DNA from: Muribaculaceae bacterium
Lineage (GTDB): Bacteria > Bacteroidota > Bacteroidia > Bacteroidales > Muribaculaceae
Length of the DNA stretch: 11,534 bases
Direction of reading: 5' to 3'
Assembly: GCA_009775535.1 (NCBI GenBank)
Contig: VSPW01000044.1
Span: 1-11,534 of the forward strand
Shown here in pieces: positions 1 to 6,848 of the stretch; the first letter of the stretch is position 1, and each line of letters begins with the position of its first letter. A program made the translations under genes and the position numbers. The notes under the pieces are model-generated. The model worked only from the letters and a program-made list of their open reading frames with translations. It did no database searches and was not told the origin of the DNA.

Positions 1-627
1 AGCTGGATCGATGAACGATGACAATACCGCAGCCCTGTTCTTTGTGTCCTCACACGGCCTCCAACCGCTTTCGCCTGCCGACTGGGCCATCTGTACAATC
101 TGTTTCAACCGATCGTAGCATACTTCCCCACCCCTTGGAGAAAAGGAGTCGAAGTCAACGGCCAATATCAAGTATGCATAGAAATTGAGGATTGCCGTCA
201 ACTGGCTTTCCATCTGATTTACCGAGAATACCAGCGGCTCGTTCTCACGGTACTCGAACTCTATCTTGCTATCCTTGAAATTTATAAGGGTGGTGGTGTA
301 TGAACTGTTGAATACCGGCCTGGTAGACTGTATCTGCAGATCGCCGCTCATCCTATCATCGGTGTACTCCTTAATTGTCAAGAACATACGGCAATCAATC
401 TTCTCGTTCGGGGTGAACTGGGTGGTGGTGAACTGGGTGGTGTTCATATAGTCGTTTATGGCGGTCTGGAGCGTCTCAAATACATGCCGGCTTCCTTCCA
501 CCTGCGTAGCATCCACCTCCACGACACAATTGAGCTCCTGGGAATGCACGCCAACGGCTGCCATAAGCCCTATCATGGCTATGATAAGGCGGTGTACTGC
601 AGTGATTGCCCTACTCCGTGCCATCAT
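1..627 (-). CDS. DUF4835 family secreted protein, N-terminal 209 residues (C-terminus cut by window edge)
   Basis: The minus-strand reading frame is open from an ATG at 627 to the left edge, with no stop. The first ATG (627-625) overlaps the coaBC stop as ATGA; a second ATG follows directly and could also be used. Residues 1-29 form a signal peptide: a basic start (MARSR), a hydrophobic stretch (LIIAMIGLMAAVGV), and probable cleavage near VHS/QE. The mature protein begins QELNC, followed by a VFETLQTAINDYMN segment. This start and the position directly after coaBC are typical of the Bacteroidota DUF4835 family. Members are usually close to 300 residues, so about one third is missing. The protein should be exported to the periplasm or outer membrane. 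From memory, some databases name this family PorD and tie it to type IX secretion; nothing in the sequence itself shows that. A 15-base tandem repeat lies inside the gene (413-442). Confidence 0.85.
   Translation of the reverse strand, partial: MMARSRAITAVHRLIIAMIGLMAAVGVHSQELNCVVEVDATQVEGSRHVFETLQTAINDYMNTTQFTTTQFTPNEKIDCRMFLTIKEYTDDRMSGDLQIQSTRPVFNSSYTTTLINFKDSKIEFEYRENEPLVFSVNQMESQLTAILNFYAYLILAVDFDSFSPRGGEVCYDRLKQIVQMAQSAGESGWRPCEDTKNRAAVLSSFIDPA
413..442. repeat. Two perfect tandem copies of a 15-bp unit inside the DUF4835 gene
   Basis: GTGAACTGGGTGGTG occurs at 413-427 and again at 428-442 without a mismatch. On the coding (minus) strand it encodes the repeated peptide TTQFT-TTQFT, shortly after the conserved TLQTAINDYMN segment. 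Because the unit is a multiple of three, gain or loss of a copy would keep the frame. Confidence 0.9.
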
Positions 628-1835
628 TTACCCAATATGGTGTCAAATATGTCGCGGGCGACCTCGTTTTTCGGTTTCATACCGAAATCGTGCCTTACGC
701 CCGCGGCAGAAAATATGGAAACCTTGTTGGTATCAGTGCCAAAACAAGCCCCTGCATCGCGCAACGAATTCAACACGATATAATCAAGGTTCTTGCGGGA
801 CAACTTGTCCAGGGCATTTTCCTGCTCATTGTCAGTCTCCAAGGCAAAGCCAACCACTATCTGGCCTTCACGTTTTTCCGCGCCCAATGTAGCGGCAATG
901 TCGGGATTCTTTACCAGTTCAAGCACCGGAACGTCCTGCTTCTCACGCTTTATCTTGACCTGTGCAGGATGTGCGGGGGCATAGTCGGCGACAGCCGCCG
1001 TCATAACTGCAATATCTGACTGCGGGAACGCCTCCTCACATGCGGCAAGCATCTGCATCGCCGATTCGACCCTGACAACCTTTATTGAAGGATGCGTCAC
1101 CGAAAGAGACACAGGCCCACTTACAAGCGTCACCTCAGCGCCACGCCTGGCAGCCTCAGCGGCAATGGCATAGCCCATCTTGCCTGACGAATAGTTGCCG
1201 ATAAAACGTACAGGGTCAATCTTCTCGTATGTAGGCCCGGCTGTAATAAGCACCTTTTTCCCTGCCATGTCCCCGGCTGAAGAGAAATACCGTTCCAGGA
1301 CATTGAAGATGGCCTCAGGCTCTTCCATACGCCCTTTCCCAATAAGATGGCTGGCAAGCTCGCCAACCTCTGGCTCGATGATGATATTTCCATACGAACG
1401 GAGGGTGTCGATGTTGCGCACCGTTGACGGATGTGCCATCATATCAAGATCCATGGCAGGTGCGACAAAGACCTGTGCCCTCGCAGACAGATAACTAGTA
1501 ACCAACATATTATCTGCGACTCCGCTGGCCATCTTGGCGATAGTCGATGCCGTTGCCGGGGCGATGACCATTGCATCGGCCCATAGGCCGAGGTCGACAT
1601 GGCTGTGCCACTCGCCTGTATTAGCTGTGAAAAACTCACTTATTACCGGGCGGCCGCTGAGGGCCGACAATGTTACAGGCGTAATGAATTCCTTGGCTGC
1701 AGGAGTCATTATCACCTGGACCTGTGCCCCGGCCTTTACCAGAAGCCTCAAAAGGCTGACAGATTTATAGGCAGCGATGCCACCTGTGATGCCCAGGACA
1801 ACATGGCGTCCTTCCAATATAGATTTTCCTGTCAT
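624..1835 (-). CDS. coaBC: Bifunctional phosphopantothenoylcysteine decarboxylase / phosphopantothenate-cysteine ligase
   Basis: CoaBC catalyses two cytosolic steps of coenzyme A synthesis: CTP-dependent joining of 4'-phosphopantothenate to cysteine (CoaB), and FMN-dependent decarboxylation of the product (CoaC). I chose the ATG at 1835, giving 403 residues, because it overlaps the exonuclease stop as ATGA; a TTG at 1844 would add three residues. CoaC (about 1-185) shows GITGGIAAYK near the start, the catalytic His79 in HVDLG, the PAMxxxM clamp motif as PAMDLDM (126-132), and the flap GELASHLIGKGRM. CoaB (about 193-403) shows ITAGPTYEKIDPVRFIGN with SSGKMG (Asn214), AAVADY, and the KIKR lysine at 295. 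Two catalytic CoaC positions differ from Escherichia coli: Asn125 is Asp129 and Cys158 is Ser162. Length and domain order are otherwise normal. It lies between the exonuclease and DUF4835 genes and is joined to both by 4-base overlaps. Confidence 0.96.
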   Translation of the reverse strand: MTGKSILEGRHVVLGITGGIAAYKSVSLLRLLVKAGAQVQVIMTPAAKEFITPVTLSALSGRPVISEFFTANTGEWHSHVDLGLWADAMVIAPATASTIAKMASGVADNMLVTSYLSARAQVFVAPAMDLDMMAHPSTVRNIDTLRSYGNIIIEPEVGELASHLIGKGRMEEPEAIFNVLERYFSSAGDMAGKKVLITAGPTYEKIDPVRFIGNYSSGKMGYAIAAEAARRGAEVTLVSGPVSLSVTHPSIKVVRVESAMQMLAACEEAFPQSDIAVMTAAVADYAPAHPAQVKIKREKQDVPVLELVKNPDIAATLGAEKREGQIVVGFALETDNEQENALDKLSRKNLDYIVLNSLRDAGACFGTDTNKVSIFSAAGVRHDFGMKPKNEVARDIFDTILGK

Positions 1836-2596
1836 TTCTTGCAACGCAACCTTATGCGGGTAAAAGCCGCCTTTGTATTATCGGGGAAGTCCCCCTTGAG
1901 AATCCATCCGTAATATCCAGAGTCCTCGGAAAGCACCTCCTCGGCCAGACGCCCCTTGTATTTACCGAAGTTTATCACCTCCTGGTTCTTCTCATTATAG
2001 ACAAGCCGTCCTACAAGATCGACATTACGGTTGTGGCAAGTGTATTCACTGAGCTTTTCCATGTCGTTTGGCAAGTCCGGATAACGGTCGAGCTGCGCTT
2101 TGAGCACCTCATATGTGGCCCGTGTGTCGGCAAGAGCGGAATGAGCGCCTTCCAGTTCAGAATTGCAATAAAAACGGTATGCGGCCTCAAGCGTACGCTG
2201 CTCCTTTTTGTGGAATATTGTCTGCACATCTATGAAACGTGCAGAGGAGAAGTCGAAGTCCACCCCTGCCCTACGGAATTCCTGGTCGAGCATAGGGATG
2301 TCGAAACGGTTTGAGTTGTATCCTGCCACATCGCAACCGGTGAACACCGCCGCCAAGGATTTTGCCAACTGGCGGAATGTAGGCTCTCCGGCTACGTCCT
2401 CATCCGTTATATGGTGTATTGCTGTAGCCTCTGCCGGAATTGGCATTTCGGGGTTGACACGGCGTGTACGCTCGATTTTCTCACCGTTCGGCATAATCTT
2501 TACTATAGAAATCTCGACTATGCGGTCGTGGGTTATGTTTATTCCTGTAGTCTCAAGATCGAAGAAGACTATGGGCTTGCGTAGGTTCAGTTCCAT
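1832..2596 (-). CDS. DnaQ-like DEDDh 3'-5' exonuclease with C-terminal DUF3820-like domain
   Basis: This 254-residue protein is a DEDDh exonuclease of the DNA polymerase III epsilon type. Exo I is FFDLETTG (Asp13, Glu15), Exo II is GYNSNRFDIPML (Asp99), and Exo III is AHSALADTRAT (His152, Asp157). All acidic residues and the His are present, so it should be active on DNA or RNA 3' ends. After the nuclease domain (about 1-170), the tail carries FGKYKG at 210-215 and GYYGWILKGDFP at 229-238, which resembles the small DUF3820 domain found on some exonucleases. QLDRY at 168-172 resembles a sliding-clamp-binding pentapeptide. The gene starts 12 bases after the dnaN stop with AAAAGGA just upstream of the ATG, one of the few recognisable ribosome-binding sites here. 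The context with dnaN suggests a proofreading or repair role; whether it is the replicative epsilon subunit cannot be told from sequence alone. Confidence 0.92.
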   Translation of the reverse strand: MELNLRKPIVFFDLETTGINITHDRIVEISIVKIMPNGEKIERTRRVNPEMPIPAEATAIHHITDEDVAGEPTFRQLAKSLAAVFTGCDVAGYNSNRFDIPMLDQEFRRAGVDFDFSSARFIDVQTIFHKKEQRTLEAAYRFYCNSELEGAHSALADTRATYEVLKAQLDRYPDLPNDMEKLSEYTCHNRNVDLVGRLVYNEKNQEVINFGKYKGRLAEEVLSEDSGYYGWILKGDFPDNTKAAFTRIRLRCKK

Positions 2597-2608
2597 CGTC
2601 CTTTTACC

Positions 2609-3739
2609 TTAGAAATCAATGATAGCCATAGGCATGAGAAGCATCACCAGCTGGGAGTCCTTCTCGTCCTCCGACGGACAGAATACGCCTGGGCGTCCCG
2701 GATCGCTGAGCTTGACAACGATGTCGGATGTGGACAGCGTGTTGAGTATCTCCAGCAGATATGGGGCAGAAAATCCTATCACCAGTTCCGAGCCGTCATA
2801 GCTGCATGGCACATCCTCGCGTGCGGTAGAAATCATATTGTTGTCCTGCGACTTCAACTGCACTTTGTCGGAGGTTATGCGGAAACGCACCAGGCCTACA
2901 CCACTGTCGATAAACACTCCGACACGGCGTACTGCATTGAGCAGCGACTGACGGTCGACAATCAGCGTGTAGGGGTTGCTCTTCGGTATCACGCGGTCGT
3001 AGGCCGGGAATGCACCCTTTATAAACGGACAGCTGAATGTGAAATTAGGGATATTGAGGTTTGCCCTCTTTGAAGTCATGGATATCTGTATCTCCTCTGA
3101 CTTACCGAACACATTCTTGATTATTGTTGCGGCCTTGACCGGCATTATACAGCTTGCAGTAACCCCTGGGGCAGCCATCCGGCTTGTATACTTGACCAGC
3201 TTACGGGTATCTGTGGCAACAAACACAATCTCTTCGGGCTTTATGTCGAAATATATACCCATCATCTGAGGACGGAAATCGTCCTGTCCCACAGCGAACA
3301 ATGAATTGTCAATTCCTTTCACCAACTGTTCACCCGGGCATACGAAGTTGATGGGCTGCTCATCGGCGTCTTCGGTCTTAGGCAACGGGAATTCATCACC
3401 ATTAAGGCCCATAAGCGAGTAATCGCCACCGGGATAACGTATCTCAATAGCCAGGTTGGAGTCGTCAATGTCGAAATCGATTGTCTTTTCAGGCATCTCA
3501 CGGAGAAGCTCCACCAACCGGCGTGCATCAAGGCAGAAGCACCCTTCCCCTTCGGCGTTCTCGACCGACACGCGGGCAGACAATATGTTCTCAGTGTCAC
3601 TACCGGTGACCGTCAGGATGCCATCCTTTAACGTCAGCAGGAAGTTATTCAGAATGGTTATCGCGTTTTTTGAATTTATCACCTTGCTCACAGCCGATGT
3701 GGCATTGTAGAGCGTCTTACTGGGGACTTGAAATTTCAT
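2609..3739 (-). CDS. dnaN: DNA polymerase III subunit beta (sliding clamp)
   Basis: The beta clamp forms a ring on DNA and tethers the replicative polymerase and many repair proteins. The protein is 376 residues when started at MKFQVPSKTLY (ATG at 3739), the usual family length. An in-frame upstream ATG at 3772 would add 11 residues (MRIRNKPIYTD) unlike clamp N-termini, so I rejected it. Hallmarks are LLTLKDG..LTVTGSDTE in domain 1, MMGIYFD and ATDTRKL (176-181) in domain 2, FPAYDRVIP (244-252), GFSAPYLLEIL (322-332) in domain 3, and the C-terminal QLVMLLMPM that lines the peptide-binding pocket. No dnaA is nearby. It heads the minus-strand operon with exonuclease, coaBC and DUF4835 and is divergent from mutL, whose product is a known clamp partner in other bacteria. 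Confidence 0.97.
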   Translation of the reverse strand: MKFQVPSKTLYNATSAVSKVINSKNAITILNNFLLTLKDGILTVTGSDTENILSARVSVENAEGEGCFCLDARRLVELLREMPEKTIDFDIDDSNLAIEIRYPGGDYSLMGLNGDEFPLPKTEDADEQPINFVCPGEQLVKGIDNSLFAVGQDDFRPQMMGIYFDIKPEEIVFVATDTRKLVKYTSRMAAPGVTASCIMPVKAATIIKNVFGKSEEIQISMTSKRANLNIPNFTFSCPFIKGAFPAYDRVIPKSNPYTLIVDRQSLLNAVRRVGVFIDSGVGLVRFRITSDKVQLKSQDNNMISTAREDVPCSYDGSELVIGFSAPYLLEILNTLSTSDIVVKLSDPGRPGVFCPSEDEKDSQLVMLLMPMAIIDF

Positions 3740-3810
3740 GTCGGTATATATTGGTTTGTTTCTGATTCTCAATAGGAAGGCACACGCATGAACGCACGCG
3801 CATCAACCTA

Positions 3811-3818
3811 CAAAATTA
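3811..3818 (-). promoter_or_regulatory. Candidate -7 element for the dnaN operon promoter
   Basis: Read on the minus strand this is TAATTTTG, a full match to the Bacteroidota -7 consensus TAnnTTTG. Transcription would start near 3805 and leave a leader of about 65 bases before the dnaN ATG. I found no good TTTG -33 element at the expected distance (around 3838), so support comes from the -7 box and position only. Confidence 0.45.
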
Positions 3819-3964
3819 ATAAATTATCCAATATCGGGAGCACACGCGCCCCACTTTTTAATCAACAATTTATAAACACGCCCCAAGACTAAACATATTT
3901 AACTATAATACAATACATTAACACATCTGACATGTACCGATTCAGACTGTTTTTTTCTACATCT

Positions 3965-3996
3965 ATTGCACACCCACAGTGTATGCCTTAACTTTG
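3965..3996 (+). promoter_or_regulatory. Bacteroidota-type promoter for mutL
   Basis: The -7 element TAACTTTG at 3989-3996 matches TAnnTTTG completely. ATTG at 3965-3968 lies 20 bases upstream and matches three of four bases of the -33 TTTG. The start of transcription would be near 4003, giving a leader of roughly 20 bases before the mutL ATG at 4022. There is no Shine-Dalgarno sequence, as is common in this phylum. Confidence 0.65.
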
Positions 3997-4021
3997 CCTC
4001 CACAATCATATCAGTGCCGTA

Positions 4022-5950
4022 ATGAATAACGATGTCATAAAACTACTTCCCGATTCAGTTGCCAACCAGATAGCAGCCGGCGAGGTCATACAACGTCCGG
4101 CCTCAGTAGTAAAAGAACTTGTGGAAAACGCCGTAGACGCAGGCGCAACAAGGATACAGATAATATTGAAAGATGCAGGACGCACCTTGATACAGGTTGT
4201 AGACAATGGCTGCGGGATGTCGGCCACAGATGCGCGCCTTGCCTTTGAACGCCACTCGACATCAAAGATATCTGACGCATCCGACCTATTTTCCCTCCAT
4301 ACGATGGGATTCCGCGGGGAGGCCCTGGCCTCGATAGCAGCAATAGCCCAAGTGGACCTGCGCACCATGCGACACGGCGACTCCATAGGCACACGCCTGT
4401 TGATAAACGGCTCTAAAGTGGAGAGCCAACAGCCGGAGGCATGCGCACCAGGGTCGAACATGATGGTGAAGAACCTATTTTTCAATGTGCCCGCACGCCG
4501 TAAATTCCTGAAAAAGGACTCGGTGGAACTAAGCAATATAATGCATGAGTTTGAACGCCTGGCACTTGTGAACACCCATATAGAATTCACCATCACCCAC
4601 AATGATGTAGTGCTACACCAGCTGATGGGCGGCGCGCTGCTGCAAAGAATCGGCATGCTGTTCGGCAAAAGCATAGAGAAGCAGGTGCTCCCCGTAGTGA
4701 CTGACACATCAATCGTCAAGATCGACGGGTTTGTATCAAGACCGGAAAACGCCCGTAAACGCGGCGCATTGCAATACTTCATGGTGAACGGAAGGAACAT
4801 GAGACACCCTTATTTCCATAAGGCCGTGATGACATGCTATGAGCAGCTGATACCTGCCGAGGAACAGCCAAACTACTTCATCAACTTCACCGTTGATCCA
4901 GAGACCATCGATGTCAACATACATCCGCAGAAACATGAGATAAAGTTTGAGAACGAGCAGCCCATATGGCAAATAATCGTGGCGGCTATAAAAGAGGCGC
5001 TGGGCCGGTTCAACGCTGTGCCATCAATCGATTTCGACATGGCCGACGCCCCTGATATCCCGGTGTTCAACCCTGATGCGACAAGGATGCCTGAAATACA
5101 GACCGACCCTACATATAACCCCTTTGACCTGTCTGTAGGAGACAGTGAAACGCCAACCACGCCGACATCCTGGGGCACAAGGCCATCTAAAGCCAACACC
5201 CAATTAGACGACTGGGAGTCACTGTATGAGAACTTTACGCGGAAACGCTCCGAGGGGCTTGAGGAGGCCCGGTCAAGCGCCATCAATTCCCTTGATTTCG
5301 GACTTACGGACGAGACATATCAGATGGCGGCATCGGGCAATGCCGTGGAATCTTCGCTACTTGGCCATGAAGATGATGTGCCTTCGGTCATGACCGCCCC
5401 GATACAACTGAAAGGCAGGTATATAGTGTCGCCTGCAAAGACAGGGCTGCTTGTTGTCGACCAGCACCGCGCGCATGTCAAAATACTTTACGAGGAATAC
5501 ATCTCGCTTGCCTCCGCTGGCAACATGACGATGCAACGCATAATATTCCCTGAGGTTGTAAGCCTTTCCACTGCACAAAGTTCGCTCCTGGACTCAAACG
5601 CAGACCGGCTTGCCGCCCTGGGGTTTGACCTTTCGTTCCTGGGTGACGGTTCGTGGGCCATAAACGGAATACCATCGGTGATGAGCGATGTCGACCCCAC
5701 ACAGCTTATCCTTTCGCTGGCCGACAGCCTTGAAAACGACACTGAAGACGTCAGCGGCAGCACAAACGGCCGCATAGCAATGGCCATGGCCAGACAGGCA
5801 GCGGTCAAACCGGGAACAAGCCTGACCCCGGAAGAAATGGACCATATCCTGGGTAGCCTGCTGAAAATGCCATCTCCGAACTATACCCCTGACGGGCTGC
5901 TTGTACTGAGCGTGATACCTACTGAAGAGATAGCACGCCTGTTTGCATGA
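4022..5950 (+). CDS. mutL: DNA mismatch repair protein MutL with degenerate endonuclease site
   Basis: MutL is the ATPase that couples mismatch recognition by MutS to strand removal. The 642-residue protein has the full N-terminal GHKL ATPase: ELVENAVDAGA (Glu32, Asn36), DNGCGM (61-66), RHSTSKI (77-83) and GFRGEAL (96-102), followed by NLFFNVPARRKFLK and the MVNGRNM / DVNIHPQKHEIKF transducer segments. A poorly conserved acidic linker spans about 340-460. The C-terminal dimerisation domain starts near GRYIVSPAKTGLLVVDQH. The nuclease motif DQHAxxExxxxE reads DQHRAHVKILYE (480-491), with Ala to Arg and Glu to Val, and the CPHGRP-type motif reads TPDGLL (622-627). Two of the main metal-ligand motifs are therefore lost. 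QRIIFP at 505-510 sits where clamp-binding peptides occur in other MutL proteins. No MutH-like gene is in the window. The stop lies 12 bases from the stop of the convergent AraC gene, and I see no terminator between them. Confidence 0.96.
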   Translation: MNNDVIKLLPDSVANQIAAGEVIQRPASVVKELVENAVDAGATRIQIILKDAGRTLIQVVDNGCGMSATDARLAFERHSTSKISDASDLFSLHTMGFRGEALASIAAIAQVDLRTMRHGDSIGTRLLINGSKVESQQPEACAPGSNMMVKNLFFNVPARRKFLKKDSVELSNIMHEFERLALVNTHIEFTITHNDVVLHQLMGGALLQRIGMLFGKSIEKQVLPVVTDTSIVKIDGFVSRPENARKRGALQYFMVNGRNMRHPYFHKAVMTCYEQLIPAEEQPNYFINFTVDPETIDVNIHPQKHEIKFENEQPIWQIIVAAIKEALGRFNAVPSIDFDMADAPDIPVFNPDATRMPEIQTDPTYNPFDLSVGDSETPTTPTSWGTRPSKANTQLDDWESLYENFTRKRSEGLEEARSSAINSLDFGLTDETYQMAASGNAVESSLLGHEDDVPSVMTAPIQLKGRYIVSPAKTGLLVVDQHRAHVKILYEEYISLASAGNMTMQRIIFPEVVSLSTAQSSLLDSNADRLAALGFDLSFLGDGSWAINGIPSVMSDVDPTQLILSLADSLENDTEDVSGSTNGRIAMAMARQAAVKPGTSLTPEEMDHILGSLLKMPSPNYTPDGLLVLSVIPTEEIARLFA

Positions 5951-5962
5951 ACGGTATCGCCG

Positions 5963-6841
5963 TCACGCCTGGCGGTTACGGGCATGTGCCCTGTATTCCC
6001 TCGGCGACATGCCTGTGGCATTCCTGAAATAACGTCCGAAAAAAGACTGGCCCGGGAAATTCAGGCGGTCGCTTACCTGCTGCACCGAAAGCCGGTCCTC
6101 CTCTAGCATGGCTTTAGCTTCAAGCACCACATAACCGCTTATCCATTGTGCAGGCGTCCGTCCTGTCACATCACGGCATACGGAGGCAAGGTGCTTGGGC
6201 GTGATACACAGCCCATCGGCGTAATATTTCACCTTGCGCTCACGGATATAATCACGTTCGACCATATCGATAAACCTGCATATGATCTCCTCTTTGCGGG
6301 AAGAAGGTGCGCCACCGCATTTTCCCATACCTGCGGTATATACGCTCAGAGTCTCATAGAATACGGCCAAGGCGAGCGACCGCACCACCTTGTCTATAAA
6401 CGGTGGCGTAGGACCGCCATCGGACGCAAGCTGCGATGTGCGCTCACGGAGGATGTCGCGCATGGCCACCTGTGTGGCGAGCTGGCTTTCGGTAAGCCTT
6501 ATTATGGACCTGCCTTTATAATAGGCCATGCATCTGATGTATTGCGTAAGTGCCGCTGGCGACGGTGACAAAAGATGCGGAGGGGCTACTATCATATATC
6601 CCTTGAACCCGGCGGAAATCTCGTAGGACTGCACTGTGTGCCCACGGCGCATGACCATCATGGTGCTTGGCGTAACTTCTACCAGCTTCCCGTCAACCTT
6701 TATTGACAAGCTACCTGTCTGGCATACGACAACAATGACGGCGTTGACACGATAGGGCAAACCGTGCGGCGGCAGGCCGTCTATGCCATCGTAAATGACA
6801 GGATAAGATATGGAATCAGGATCAACGGCCTTGTCCATCAT
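5963..6841 (-). CDS. AraC family transcriptional regulator
   Basis: This 292-residue protein has an N-terminal effector or dimerisation part (about 1-175; segments such as GSLSIKVDGKLVEVTPSTMMVM look like a cupin-type beta fold) and a C-terminal double helix-turn-helix. The first HTH covers YYADGLCITPKHLASVC (206-222). The second covers VQQVSDRLNFPGQSFFGRYF (253-272) and is followed by the family signature NATGMSPREYR. It should bind DNA and control nearby or distant genes; the ligand is unknown. The gene begins ATGATG (6841 or 6838), 7 bases after the tatD stop, so it is probably co-transcribed with the prenyltransferase and tatD genes. Its targets cannot be inferred from sequence, and I saw no paired half-sites in the nearby intergenic gaps that could be assigned to it. 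Confidence 0.93.
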   Translation of the reverse strand: MMDKAVDPDSISYPVIYDGIDGLPPHGLPYRVNAVIVVVCQTGSLSIKVDGKLVEVTPSTMMVMRRGHTVQSYEISAGFKGYMIVAPPHLLSPSPAALTQYIRCMAYYKGRSIIRLTESQLATQVAMRDILRERTSQLASDGGPTPPFIDKVVRSLALAVFYETLSVYTAGMGKCGGAPSSRKEEIICRFIDMVERDYIRERKVKYYADGLCITPKHLASVCRDVTGRTPAQWISGYVVLEAKAMLEEDRLSVQQVSDRLNFPGQSFFGRYFRNATGMSPREYRAHARNRQA

Positions 6842-6848
6842 GAGCGCG

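Larger units (their letters stand above)
3740..4021. other. 282-bp divergent intergenic region between dnaN and mutL
   Basis: No convincing gene lies here. The region is AT-rich in its central part and holds candidate promoters for both flanking genes, given as separate entries. It also contains two copies of GCACACGC (3780-3787 and 3840-3847) and one DnaA-box-like 9-mer at 3824-3832. I see no rho-independent terminator or riboswitch-like structure. Confidence 0.7.

Noticed and set aside
458..1019. Overlapping plus-strand open frames over the coaBC end and the DUF4835 start
   Set aside because: The minus strand here encodes two recognisable proteins. The plus-strand translations are low-complexity Cys/His/Pro-rich products typical of antisense frames.
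3740..3772. Upstream in-frame ATG for dnaN adding 11 residues
   Set aside because: Clamp proteins begin very close to the MKF-type start. The extra residues are not clamp-like and MKFQVPSKTLY fits the family start.
3780..3847. Repeated GCACACGC octamers upstream of dnaN as a possible operator
   Set aside because: Only two copies 60 bases apart, not symmetric, and without a known matching regulator; too weak to call a site.
4006..4800. Long open minus-strand frame (about 264 codons) opposite the start of mutL
   Set aside because: It is fully antisense to conserved MutL ATPase motifs, its translation is rich in Ser, Arg and Ile with no recognisable domain, and it has no promoter of its own that I can see. 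It is a shadow of the mutL codon pattern.
5980..5991. GGGCA-TG-TGCCC inverted repeat near the mutL/AraC convergent ends
   Set aside because: The stem is five base pairs with a two-base loop, lies inside the AraC coding sequence, and has no T-run. It is not a credible terminator.
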